Part shown: positions 34,433 to 41,990 of the stretch, one piece after another
Numbering within the stretch: the first letter of the stretch is position 1
How the letters are laid out: every line of letters begins with the position of its first letter
NCBI RefSeq assembly: GCF_022808615.1
Contig: NZ_JAKZKS010000002.1
Span: 1-64,000, forward strand
From: Bacillus sp. FJAT-47783
GTDB lineage: Bacteria > Bacillota > Bacilli > Bacillales > Aeribacillaceae
DNA length: 64,000 nt
Reading direction: 5' to 3'
Made by a program: the position numbers and the translations under genes
The notes under the pieces: generated by a model
Seen by the model: only the letters and a program-made list of their open reading frames with translations
Databases searched by the model: none
What the model was told of the DNA's origin: nothing

Positions 34433-35410
34433 GTGAAAAAGTCAATCGTAGCTCTAGCAGCAATCGCAACGATTTCTTCCGGATTTGCAGGGAAAACATC
34501 AGCCGAAACACATCAAGTAAAGCTTGGTGAGACGCTCTGGAGCATTTCAAGAGAGCATAATGTCACAGTAGAAGAGTTGAAAAGTTGGAATCACTTAACA
34601 TCTGATATCATTTATCTGAATGAGAAACTTCAAGTATCAGGAGAGTTTGAATATACCATTCAGCAAGGGGATACATTAAGTGCCATTGCGAAGAAATTTG
34701 GTGTAACAGTTCAAGATCTAGTGGAATGGAATCACCTTAAAAATAAACATTTAATTTATGTAGGGGATACATTAATTGTTAAAGAAGGAAATAAAACGAA
34801 ACATGTTTCTGTACATAAACAAACTGTAGAAAAACCATCATCAGAAAAGCAAGAAGTGAAAGAACAAGCGCCTGTACAACAAGCACCCGTACAAAAACAA
34901 CCGGTAGAACAAAACCCAGTACAAGAGGAAGCAGTCGAGCAAGCACCTGTACAACAAGAACCGGTAAAGCAGGCCCCGGTGCAAAAAGAAGCGATTGAAG
35001 AAACGCCGGTACAAAACGAAACACCAGAACAAGCGCCAGTACAAAACGAAACACCAGTTCAAGAAAAAGTTGAAAATTCTGACGCACCATCACCATCATC
35101 AGATACGGAAACAGCTGCAAAAGAACAATTGACGGTGACTGCAACTGCTTATACAGCAAATTGTGAAGGGTGTAGTGGAAAAACGTCAACAGGGATTGAT
35201 TTAAAAGCAAATCCAAATCAAAAAGTCATTTCCGTTGATCCAAACGTCATCCCACTCGGCTCTAAAGTATATGTAGAAGGGTACGGTACCGCAATCGCTG
35301 GTGATACTGGTGGAGCAATTAAAGGAAATAAAATTGATGTCTTTTTCCCATCTGAAAATGAAGCGATTCAATGGGGTGTGAAAGAAGTTTCTGTTCAAAT
35401 TTTAGATTAA
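34433..35410 (+). CDS. Secreted protein with two LysM domains and a 3D domain (YocH-like)
   Basis: 325 residues. A signal peptide (about 1-24, ending TSAE) precedes two LysM domains (about 25-68 and 70-115), then a Pro/Gln/Val/Glu-rich linker of about 85 residues built on the repeat APVQ(K/N/Q)E, and a C-terminal 3D domain (about 225-325: VTATAYTANCEGCSGKTSTGIDL, VISVDPNVIPLGSKVYVEGYG, AGDTGGAIKGNKIDVFF). The three Asp of the 3D domain are present, suggesting a lytic transglycosylase-like wall enzyme. GTG start after AAAGGAGG. The linker repeats at DNA level too. Confidence 0.9.
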   Translation: MKKSIVALAAIATISSGFAGKTSAETHQVKLGETLWSISREHNVTVEELKSWNHLTSDIIYLNEKLQVSGEFEYTIQQGDTLSAIAKKFGVTVQDLVEWNHLKNKHLIYVGDTLIVKEGNKTKHVSVHKQTVEKPSSEKQEVKEQAPVQQAPVQKQPVEQNPVQEEAVEQAPVQQEPVKQAPVQKEAIEETPVQNETPEQAPVQNETPVQEKVENSDAPSPSSDTETAAKEQLTVTATAYTANCEGCSGKTSTGIDLKANPNQKVISVDPNVIPLGSKVYVEGYGTAIAGDTGGAIKGNKIDVFFPSENEAIQWGVKEVSVQILD

Positions 35411-35896
35411 CATGGAGGGTGTCCTTTCTGAGTAAAGAAAGGGCATTTTTCATGTCTAAAGATATACTAGGAAAAAACGGTATAAGTACGTGTAACGAAG
35501 CACGTCATACACTTCAAGATATATGTGTAATTAGCGAGGTTGACGTGCAAATAAAGAAGGAAATATGCAAATAAAGAAAATCATGTGCAATTATTTTGAA
35601 ATTCGTGCAATTAAGGTTCAAGTTCGTGCAATTGTTGGCCATAGTGGTGCAATTAACTCCAAAACTCGTGCAAATGTCGTTGATTACAACTTCTATCATT
35701 TCAAAATGCTAGAATTCTCGCTCGTGAAACCACTTTCAATCGCGGATATAATCATTTTTCCTTTTTTCTTTGATTGATAAGGTGTCACACTCCTCCAACT
35801 GAAAGCTCTATCCCCTTCAACATTACATAAATTTTCCTGTCCATTTTATTCGCAAATTTCTCATACTAAAAAGAGTATATCTTCGGAGGGAAACGT
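35411..35896 (+). other. Intergenic region containing phased array 3
   Basis: 486 nt. A weak hairpin at 35420-35448 (GTCCTTTCT / AGAAAGGGC plus T5) may end the upstream gene. 35526-35675 is the repeat array. 35680-35896 has no recognised gene; GGAGGG lies just before the next start. Confidence 0.6.
35526..35673. repeat. Phased intergenic repeat array 3 (anchor TGCAATT)
   Basis: TGCAA words start at 35546, 35566, 35586, 35606, 35627, 35648 and 35669, exact steps of 20, 20, 20, 21, 21 and 21 bp; a decayed TGTAA at 35526 extends it by another 20. The intervening 13-14 bp differ from unit to unit. Confidence 0.85.
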
Positions 35897-36730
35897 GTGA
35901 GACGAGATAAACTGATGGAGTTGCTTCTCATCCTTACAGGCTCGGCCATTGTAGCCGTTGCTTTTAACTTATTTCTTCTTCCTAATGATGTTGCCTCAGG
36001 TGGCGTTAGTGGGATTAGTACGATTGTATATGCGTTAGTTCATATTGAACCAGCTTACGTTCAGTGGGGATTAAATATTCCGCTATTCATAGCAGGTGTC
36101 ATATTTTTAGGAAAACAGTTCGGAATGAAAACATTAATTGGTACGATTTTTTTACCCTTTGTTGTTTTTTTAACACGTGATATGCAGCCAGCAACAGAGG
36201 AACCGCTCTTAGGTGCATTATTTGGAGGGATTGGAGTAGGTTTAGGTCTCGGACTCGTCTTTAAAGGAAGAGCTTCGACAGGTGGAACCGATTTAGCTGC
36301 CCAAATCATTCATATGTTCACAGGCATTTCACTCGGATTAAGTGTCGCCATTATTGATGGATTAATTGTTTTAACGGCCGCCTTTGTCTTTAATGTCGAA
36401 AAAGGGTTATACGCCTTAATTGGATTATTTGTAACGAGTAAAACGATTGACATCGTTCAAGTCGGTTTTTCTCGATCAAAAATGGTCGTTGTCATTACAT
36501 CTAAGGAACGAACTGTTAAAGAAGCGATTCTTCATCAAATAGATCGGGGAGTAACAAAAATTCAAGCACAAGGAGGGTATACAAATAATGATCGGCCAAT
36601 GCTCATGTGTGTTGTTCATCAATCACAGTTCACAAAGTTGAAACAATTGGTGCAAAGTATTGACCCGACTGCATTTGTCGTCGTTATGGACGCTTCAGAG
36701 GTGTTAGGAGAAGGGTTTAATCCTGCCTAA
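35897..36730 (+). CDS. yvjA: YitT family membrane protein (YvjA-like)
   Basis: 277 residues. Five or six membrane helices in the first two thirds, with the family motifs LPNDVASGGVSGIST and ASTGGTDLAAQII. The C-terminal DUF2179 domain (about 195-277) has RGVTKIQAQGGYT and LVQSIDPTAFVVVMDASEVLGEGF. The transported substrate is unknown. Its location between prfB and cccB matches yvjA of B. subtilis. GTG start after GGAGGG. Confidence 0.9.
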   Translation: MRRDKLMELLLILTGSAIVAVAFNLFLLPNDVASGGVSGISTIVYALVHIEPAYVQWGLNIPLFIAGVIFLGKQFGMKTLIGTIFLPFVVFLTRDMQPATEEPLLGALFGGIGVGLGLGLVFKGRASTGGTDLAAQIIHMFTGISLGLSVAIIDGLIVLTAAFVFNVEKGLYALIGLFVTSKTIDIVQVGFSRSKMVVVITSKERTVKEAILHQIDRGVTKIQAQGGYTNNDRPMLMCVVHQSQFTKLKQLVQSIDPTAFVVVMDASEVLGEGFNPA

Positions 36731-36777
36731 ATAGGTTATAATATCCTTGAATTCTAATTTTTTGGGAGGAATGCGCA

Positions 36778-37104
36778 GTGAAGTTGAAATTAACGGCATT
36801 ATTATTAGGAACATCACTAGTTTTAGCAGCTTGTGGTGGTGGTGGAGAAGAAGGTAAAGACACTGAAAACCAAGCTGGTGAAACAACAGCTTCAGCAGAA
36901 GATCTTTTTAAACAAAACTGTGCAAGTTGTCACGGGCAAAACCTTGAAGGTGCAAGTGCCCCTAAATTAGCAGAGGTAGGCTCTAAATATAGTGAAGACG
37001 AGATTAAAAACATTATTTTAAATGGACAAGGTGGAATGCCGGCAGGTCTCTTAGATGAGAGTGAAGCATCTGTTGTAGCAGAGTGGCTCGCAGCAAAAAA
37101 ATAA
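36778..37104 (+). CDS. cccB: Cytochrome c-551 lipoprotein
   Basis: 108 residues. A lipobox (LAAC, Cys20) anchors the protein in the outer leaflet of the membrane, followed by a polar Gly/Glu spacer. The haem motif CASCHG lies at about 48-53 and the likely axial Met in GGMPAGLL at about 90. Small cytochromes of this kind pass electrons to terminal oxidases. GTG start after GGGAGGA. Position matches cccB of B. subtilis. Confidence 0.93.
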   Translation: MKLKLTALLLGTSLVLAACGGGGEEGKDTENQAGETTASAEDLFKQNCASCHGQNLEGASAPKLAEVGSKYSEDEIKNIILNGQGGMPAGLLDESEASVVAEWLAAKK

Positions 37105-37109
37105 TGTAA

Positions 37110-37138
37110 AAATGCAAGGGATCGCTGAATCCCTTGCT
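37110..37138 (+). terminator. cccB terminator
   Basis: GCAAGGGAT and ATCCCTTGC pair around CGCTGA, with a short T-rich tail. Confidence 0.7.
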
Positions 37139-37459
37139 TACTTCATTTTTTACTCCTCTTAAATACTCCTTTAATTCCATATTTTCAAATGGAAAAAACT
37201 TCATTACCCCATATAACGACAAATCCAGTACAATATAAGAGGAATATTCTGTATTTAACGCGATTGAAATAAAAATGTAACATGAAAAGTCTATTTTTGA
37301 CGAAAATTGATGTTATAATTGTGTTTGTGGACAAAAGCGCATAAAGTTTTTGTCAGGTAAATAAAACCCTCAACATATATAACGAATAAAAATATAGATA
37401 GTTTCAACAAAACTGAAGATTTTTGTCGAAACATCGAAAATCCAACGTTAGGTGATAAC
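37139..37459 (+). promoter_or_regulatory. Promoter region of ftsEX
   Basis: The only clear promoter element is TGTTATAAT at 37311-37319, an extended -10 box. The start of ftsE is about 140 bp further. The rest of the gap is AT-rich with no gene. Confidence 0.5.
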
Positions 37460-38146
37460 ATGATTGAAATGAAAGAGGTTCATAAAACGTATCCGAACGG
37501 TGTATTAGCCGTTAATGGGATCAGTGTGAAAATAAATCGAGGTGAATTCGTATATATCGTTGGACCCAGTGGAGCAGGGAAATCCACGTTCATTAAAATG
37601 ATGTACCGCGAAGAAAAGCCTTCAAAAGGCAGCATTGTCATAGACGGTGTAGCACTAGAAACGTTAAAAGAAAAAGATGTCCCATATTTACGGAGAAAAA
37701 TAGGGGTTGTATTCCAGGACTTTAAATTGTTACCGAAATTGACTGTTTATGAGAATGTTGCTTTTGCTCTCGAAGTAATCGGTGAAAATCCGAAAAATAT
37801 AAAAAAACGTGTACTCGATGTTCTCGATCTCGTTCAACTGAAGCATAAAGCGAGATTTTTCCCAGACGAATTATCCGGTGGAGAGCAGCAGCGCATTTCG
37901 ATTGCTCGATCGATTGTCAATAACCCATCCGTTGTCATTGCGGATGAACCGACAGGAAACTTAGATCCGGAAACTTCGTGGGAGATAATGAGAATACTAG
38001 AAGAAATTAATCATCGAGGTACGACAATTTTAATGGCAACGCACAACAAAGAAATTGTCAACAGGATTCGAAAGCGCGTCATTGCCATTGAAGATGGTAA
38101 AATTGTGCGTGACGAGGCGAGAGGGGAGTATGGACTTTATGATTAA
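37460..38146 (+). CDS. ftsE: Cell-division ABC ATPase FtsE
   Basis: 228 residues. Walker A GPSGAGKST, signature LSGGEQQRISIARS, Walker B VVIADEPTG and H-loop MATHN are intact. FtsE with FtsX signals across the membrane to activate peptidoglycan hydrolases. The ftsX start lies inside its last codons. The gene for a coiled-coil M23 protein follows ftsX. Confidence 0.96.
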   Translation: MIEMKEVHKTYPNGVLAVNGISVKINRGEFVYIVGPSGAGKSTFIKMMYREEKPSKGSIVIDGVALETLKEKDVPYLRRKIGVVFQDFKLLPKLTVYENVAFALEVIGENPKNIKKRVLDVLDLVQLKHKARFFPDELSGGEQQRISIARSIVNNPSVVIADEPTGNLDPETSWEIMRILEEINHRGTTILMATHNKEIVNRIRKRVIAIEDGKIVRDEARGEYGLYD

Positions 38147-39029
38147 TACTCTTGGACGTCATTTGCGCGAAAGTTTAAAAAGCTTAGCCCGAAATGCTTG
38201 GATGACGATTGCTTCGGTTTCGGCTGTCACAGTAACCCTTTTACTTGTCGGAACATTTCTCGTCATTATGCTAAATTTAAATAACATCGCGACAAATATT
38301 GAAGAAGATGTTGAAATCCGTGTGATGGTTGATGTAACAGCAAACAAAGAGCAGCAAGAACAGCTGAAAAATAACATATCTTCTATTTCTAAAGTAGAAT
38401 CTGTCGAATTTTCTTCAAAAGAAGAAGAGTTAAATAGTTTAATTACGAGTTTCGGAGAAGAAGGAGAAGCGTTTAAACTATTTAAGCAAGAAAATCCGTT
38501 AAAAGATGTTTTTGTTGTGAAAGCAAAAAATCCGGCTGATACGTCATCCGTAGCAAAGGAAATTGAAAAGCTAGATTTCGTTTCAGAGATTCACTACGCT
38601 GAAGAGACAGTTAAACAGCTGTTTAAAGTCGTGAATACAGGACGTAATATTGGACTTGTCTTAATTATTGGACTTGTATTTACAGCGATGTTCTTAATCT
38701 CAAATACAATAAAAATAACGATTTTCGCTAGACGAAAAGAAATTGAGATTATGAAATTAGTAGGAGCTACGAATTCATTTATTCGATGGCCATTTTTCTT
38801 AGAAGGTCTTTTCCTTGGCGTGCTTGGCTCCGTTTTGCCGATTGTCTTTTTATTAATCGCCTATAATCGATTCATTGACTTTATCAAGCCTTCTATTGAT
38901 GGTACATTTATCAAACTTCTTCCGATGTATCCATTAACACTTCAAGTTTCAGCGATTGTGTTATTCGTTGGAGCATGTATTGGAATTTGGGGAAGCTTAA
39001 TGTCGGTTCGAAAATTTTTACGCGTCTAG
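38139..39029 (+). CDS. ftsX: Cell-division protein FtsX
   Basis: 296 residues. One membrane helix near 25-45, an extracellular domain of about 120 residues, then three more helices (about 175-290). MINTLGRHLRESLKSLARNAWMT is the family N-terminus. The ATG at 38139 has a GAGGGGA site about 11 nt away and overlaps ftsE by 8 nt; an ATG at 38130 is too close to it. The extracellular domain likely contacts a hydrolase or its activator. Confidence 0.95.
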   Translation: MINTLGRHLRESLKSLARNAWMTIASVSAVTVTLLLVGTFLVIMLNLNNIATNIEEDVEIRVMVDVTANKEQQEQLKNNISSISKVESVEFSSKEEELNSLITSFGEEGEAFKLFKQENPLKDVFVVKAKNPADTSSVAKEIEKLDFVSEIHYAEETVKQLFKVVNTGRNIGLVLIIGLVFTAMFLISNTIKITIFARRKEIEIMKLVGATNSFIRWPFFLEGLFLGVLGSVLPIVFLLIAYNRFIDFIKPSIDGTFIKLLPMYPLTLQVSAIVLFVGACIGIWGSLMSVRKFLRV

Positions 39030-39057
39030 AATAGCAAGCGGTGCTCTTGCTATTCTT
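39030..39057 (+). terminator. Hairpin after ftsX
   Basis: AATAGCAAG and CTTGCTATT pair around CGGTGCT, with a weak TC-rich tail, so it may only attenuate transcription of the M23 gene. Confidence 0.6.
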
Positions 39058-39092
39058 CATACATACAAAACGAAACAGGGAGGAACAGTACC

Positions 39093-40400
39093 TTGAAAAA
39101 GAAACTCATCTCACTAAGTCTTGCAGCTGTCCTTGGGACAAGCGCTGCTCTTATCCCATTCAGTAATAAAGTAATAGCAGAAAGTTTTGATGAAAAGAAA
39201 GCAAAAATTGAAAATGAGCGTTCATCTGTTAAATCCACTATTGATACGAAGAAAAACGAAATTGAACAACTAGAACAAAAGCAAGCGGAACTAGATGCAG
39301 AAATTAAAAATTTAGATATGAAAGTGACAGAAACAGCAACGAACATTAAACAAAAAGAGGATTCTATTGCAAAAACAAAAGAGAAAATTGAAGAGCTGAA
39401 AAAGCAAATCGCAGAAGTTCAAGCACGAATTGAGGAGCGAAACAATTTATTAAAAGAACGTGCTAAATCATTACAAGAAAGCGGCGGCGCTATTAGCTAT
39501 TTAGACGTAATTTTAGGTGCTCAAAGCTTCAGTGATTTTGTTACTCGTATTAGCGCTGTTACGACATTAGTAGACGCGGATAAGAAAATCATTGAAGAAC
39601 ACAAAAGGGATATGAAACTATTAGAAGATTCAAAAGCCCAATTAAATCAAGAATTGACGGATTTAAGCGAAGCGTTAAAAGAGCTAGAAACATTGAAAAA
39701 ACAACTAGATGCCCAAATAGATCAAAAAAATGAGTTGCTTAAAAATGTAGAGACTGAACATAACCATGCAATGGAAGAGCTTCATGAATTAGAAGATCAA
39801 GAGGCATTCCTTGCTGATCAAGCTCGTATCATTGAACAGCAAAAACGTGAATATGAGCAGCGGAAAATAGAAGAACAAAAGAAGGCAGCTCAGCAACAAC
39901 AAAACTCAAAACCTAGTTCTTCTAAATCACCATCTAGTTCGTCTGGATCCTCTGGTTCATCAAGTCCGTCAAATTCGTCCGGCTCTTCTAGCCCATCTGT
40001 GAACGTAGGAGGATTTATTTGGCCAGCAGCAGGATCTGTAACATCTGGCTATGGAAGTCGTTGGGGAAAATTGCATGCTGGAATTGATATTGCGAAACGC
40101 GGTACAGTACCTGTTCATGCAGCAGCTGAGGGAACTGTTATTCGTTCCTATTATTCTAGTAGTTATGGGAATGTTGTCTTTATTTCCCACAACATCAAAG
40201 GAAAAGTGTACACTACCGTTTACGCTCACTTAAGCAGTAGAGGCGTATCCAGTGGTCAGAAAGTAAGCCAAGGCCAGTTTATTGGTTACATGGGGAATAC
40301 AGGCCAATCTTACGGACAGCACTTACACTTCGAAGTCCATGCAGGGCCTTGGAATGGAAGTAAATCAAATTCCATTAATCCGATGTCTGTATTACCGTAA
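39093..40400 (+). CDS. PcsB/EnvC-like coiled-coil M23 peptidase, probable FtsEX partner
   Basis: 435 residues. A signal peptide (about 1-30), then a long coiled coil (about 32-270) with a hairpin-like break at GAISYLDVILGAQSFSDFVTRISAV, as in PcsB and EnvC. A Ser/Pro/Gly linker (about 275-310) leads to a C-terminal M23 (LytM) domain with both zinc motifs, HAGIDIAK and HLHFEVH. It could be an active endopeptidase. Adjacent to ftsX, it is the natural FtsEX effector; in B. subtilis that effector is CwlO (NlpC/P60), encoded elsewhere. TTG start after GGGAGGA. Confidence 0.9.
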   Translation: MKKKLISLSLAAVLGTSAALIPFSNKVIAESFDEKKAKIENERSSVKSTIDTKKNEIEQLEQKQAELDAEIKNLDMKVTETATNIKQKEDSIAKTKEKIEELKKQIAEVQARIEERNNLLKERAKSLQESGGAISYLDVILGAQSFSDFVTRISAVTTLVDADKKIIEEHKRDMKLLEDSKAQLNQELTDLSEALKELETLKKQLDAQIDQKNELLKNVETEHNHAMEELHELEDQEAFLADQARIIEQQKREYEQRKIEEQKKAAQQQQNSKPSSSKSPSSSSGSSGSSSPSNSSGSSSPSVNVGGFIWPAAGSVTSGYGSRWGKLHAGIDIAKRGTVPVHAAAEGTVIRSYYSSSYGNVVFISHNIKGKVYTTVYAHLSSRGVSSGQKVSQGQFIGYMGNTGQSYGQHLHFEVHAGPWNGSKSNSINPMSVLP

Positions 40401-40414
40401 ATAAAAATAAACAG

Positions 40415-40450
40415 TTAAAGCCCGAAAGCGGACGTTGCTTTCGGGCTTTT
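40415..40450 (+). terminator. Terminator of the M23 gene
   Basis: AGCCCGAAAGC and GCTTTCGGGCT form an 11-bp stem, followed by TTT. Confidence 0.9.
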
Positions 40451-40494
40451 ATTGTAGTAAATTAAAAAAATTTCGACTTGTGCCCAACTTTGTT

Positions 40495-40800
40495 CATAGT
40501 TGGTTGGTTACGTCTAGCTCCAGCTCAGGGCGTTAGCGGCTAGAAAACTTCTCATTTCATCTGTACGATACGTCAACATCGACTGAAACGTTGCCCGAGC
40601 TTCCTTTATCCCATTCTTAACGGGCAGTAAGACCACAACCTCAAGATTCTGTAGAAAAGCAAAGAAGATAGGTGAGGTCAACTGCGAACATAAAGAACAC
40701 AGACTAAGAGCGCCACGTCCTGTGGCAACGTCTGTGTAACCCACATCCTGTGGGTCACAAGGGCCTTTAGGTCATCCTGTAGGGACTAACATTCAGTGTG
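40495..40800. repeat. Dispersed intergenic repeat, long copy
   Basis: This 300-nt region shares CTAGCTCC...GGGCGTTAGCGGCTAG with 45070-45100 and TTCTTAACGGGCAG...CTCAAGATTCTGTAG with 34165-34210. It ends in nested short palindromes (CCACGTCCTGTGG, CCCACATCCTGTGGG). No coding frame is convincing. Such GC-rich elements are scattered in Bacillaceae genomes; I cannot name the family. Confidence 0.6.
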
Positions 40801-40986
40801 GGATGAAAAAAAACCAACTGAATGAAGTGTCACTTTATCTCCTCCTAAAATGGTACAGTTTGTACGCCACTTTAACGAAGCTCTCGCGCCTTTGCGTGAT
40901 ATTTTAAGTTGATTTGCACTTATATAACGATTTAAAGATGACTAAAGGAATCGATCGATTATGTGCGCCAGAAAGGTGAACTTTGA
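40801..40986 (+). other. Unassigned part of the gap before the ymaF-like gene
   Basis: No gene, terminator or clear repeat recognised. Confidence 0.3.
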
Positions 40987-41403
40987 TCATAACAAAAAAA
41001 TTTTGTTTTTTAAAAGGTACCTCCATCGCCAACCTGGCTCATAACCAATCCCAACTCCGGTTTTCCCTTTATATTCATGATAATGAATAGGATAAGGGAC
41101 AGGTAGATGAATGTTTCCTTTATGAATAAAAGGTCGATTCTTTGTTTCTCCTAGGACTTCATGATAGTGAGATCCATCTGGCATTGGAATGGCTGGACCT
41201 GTTGTTCCTTCAACATGATGATGATGGCCATTTGCCATGGAGGTGACTACTGCAAACGTATGTACATGTCCATCCGTGCTGCTCCCGTTCACAGGAAAAG
41301 TAAACGTTTCAAACGTATGGCTATGCCCTAAAGAAAATAAGGTAGAGCCCCCTACGTAATGGGAATGAGAAGGAGGGAAACGGTAATCATTATACTTTGT
41401 CAT
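40987..41403 (-). CDS. Histidine-rich YmaF-like protein
   Basis: 138 residues from the ATG at 41403, 8 nt after AAAGGGG. Six evenly spread His-x-His motifs are visible: SHSHY, GHSHTF, GHVHTF, GHHHHVEG, SHYHEV and IHYHEYKG. The pattern suggests metal-binding beta turns, reminiscent of the HxH motifs of phage fibre proteins. B. subtilis YmaF is of similar length; function is unknown there. There is no signal peptide. Confidence 0.7.
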   Translation of the reverse strand: MTKYNDYRFPPSHSHYVGGSTLFSLGHSHTFETFTFPVNGSSTDGHVHTFAVVTSMANGHHHHVEGTTGPAIPMPDGSHYHEVLGETKNRPFIHKGNIHLPVPYPIHYHEYKGKTGVGIGYEPGWRWRYLLKNKIFLL

Positions 41404-41545
41404 TTGAGATCCCCTTTCAGTTAAAATGAAAAAATAATTCATTGATTTCTGAATATATATGAATGTTTAAACCACTAACCTCTACATCGATTCCATCTTA
41501 TTTCTTAAATATATTTCTAATAATAAAAATTTTCTTTAATAGGTA

Positions 41546-41575
41546 TTGACGATTGATGGAAAAGTCAGGTAAGAT
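41546..41575 (+). promoter_or_regulatory. Promoter of the MFS leader transcript
   Basis: TTGACG at 41546-41551 and TAAGAT at 41570-41575 with an 18-bp spacer. Transcription would begin near 41582, just before the leader-peptide ribosome site at 41598. Confidence 0.65.
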
Positions 41576-41602
41576 TATTGTAGTAAAAATATATGTTAAG
41601 GA

Positions 41603-41755
41603 GGTCACGTATCATGAAAAGCATTCAGATTGTTCAAGCTAATCAATTTCATACATTTGAGTACGTGACCATTAATCGGTAATAAACAACTACCTTTTTA
41701 AACATTGGATCAATCATACGCAGGTCACGTGTCTCGATCGTGGGCTGCGTTTTTT
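41603..41755 (+). promoter_or_regulatory. Attenuator with alternative pairings upstream of the MFS gene
   Basis: GGTCACGT occurs at 41603-41610 (inside the leader ribosome site) and at 41723-41730 (5' arm of terminator 1). Its exact complement ACGTGACC lies at 41663-41670, near the end of the leader-peptide gene. The complement can therefore pair with the first copy (leaving the terminator free) or the second (destroying it). A ribosome stalled early in the leader would mask the first copy and favour readthrough. The sequences are exact; the mechanism is inferred. Confidence 0.75.
41614..41682 (+). CDS. Leader peptide of the MFS gene
   Basis: 22 codons encoding MKSIQIVQANQFHTFEYVTI plus Asn-Arg, with a near-ideal AAGGAGG site 9 nt upstream. 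Its last codons contain ACGTGACC, the antiterminator word. No run of a single amino acid is seen, so a drug-stalled ribosome is a better guess for the trigger than amino-acid starvation. Confidence 0.7.
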   Translation: MKSIQIVQANQFHTFEYVTINR

Positions 41756-41756
41756 A
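41718..41756 (+). terminator. Attenuator terminator 1
   Basis: ACGCAG (41718-41723) pairs with CTGCGT (41745-41750), extended inward by CACG/CGTG, followed by T6. The 5' arm overlaps the second GGTCACGT. Confidence 0.8.
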
Positions 41757-41764
41757 ATTTGACA

Positions 41765-41786
41765 TGGGAAATTTGTGAATTTCCCA
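41765..41786 (+). promoter_or_regulatory. Perfect hairpin between the two attenuator terminators
   Basis: TGGGAAATT and AATTTCCCA pair without mismatch around TGTG. There is no T-run; its role in the leader is unknown. Confidence 0.6.
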
Positions 41787-41794
41787 ACTCATTT

Positions 41795-41825
41795 AGCGCA
41801 TCGCAAGCTCGTGATGCGCTTTTTT
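41795..41825 (+). terminator. Attenuator terminator 2
   Basis: AGCGCATC (41795-41802) and GATGCGCT (41813-41820) form an 8-bp stem followed by T5, a second strong terminator in the same leader. Confidence 0.85.
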
Positions 41826-41899
41826 CTGTTTTGCAATATGGGAATACCGAAGCTTTTGCTTCGTGTATATATAAAAACTTTTTTAGGAGGTTGATGAAC

Positions 41900-41956
41900 A
41901 TGTTTGTAATCATGACATTTTACGGAAAGTTGGAGGGGGATCTCGATGGTGGTTAG
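41900..41956 (+). CDS. Second small open frame in the MFS leader
   Basis: 18 codons (MFVIMTFYGKLEGDLDGG) with AGGAGG 9 nt before the ATG, ending 34 nt before the MFS start. It may be a second leader peptide or may keep ribosomes on the message for coupled translation. Evidence is only the ribosome site and position. Confidence 0.45.
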   Translation: MFVIMTFYGKLEGDLDGG

Positions 41957-41990
41957 GGAATAAAAAAACATTAGAAAATGTGGTGATCGT

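Noticed and set aside
34779-35216. 145-codon minus-strand open frame inside the LysM/3D gene
   Set aside because: It is the antisense shadow of the Pro/Gln repeat linker.
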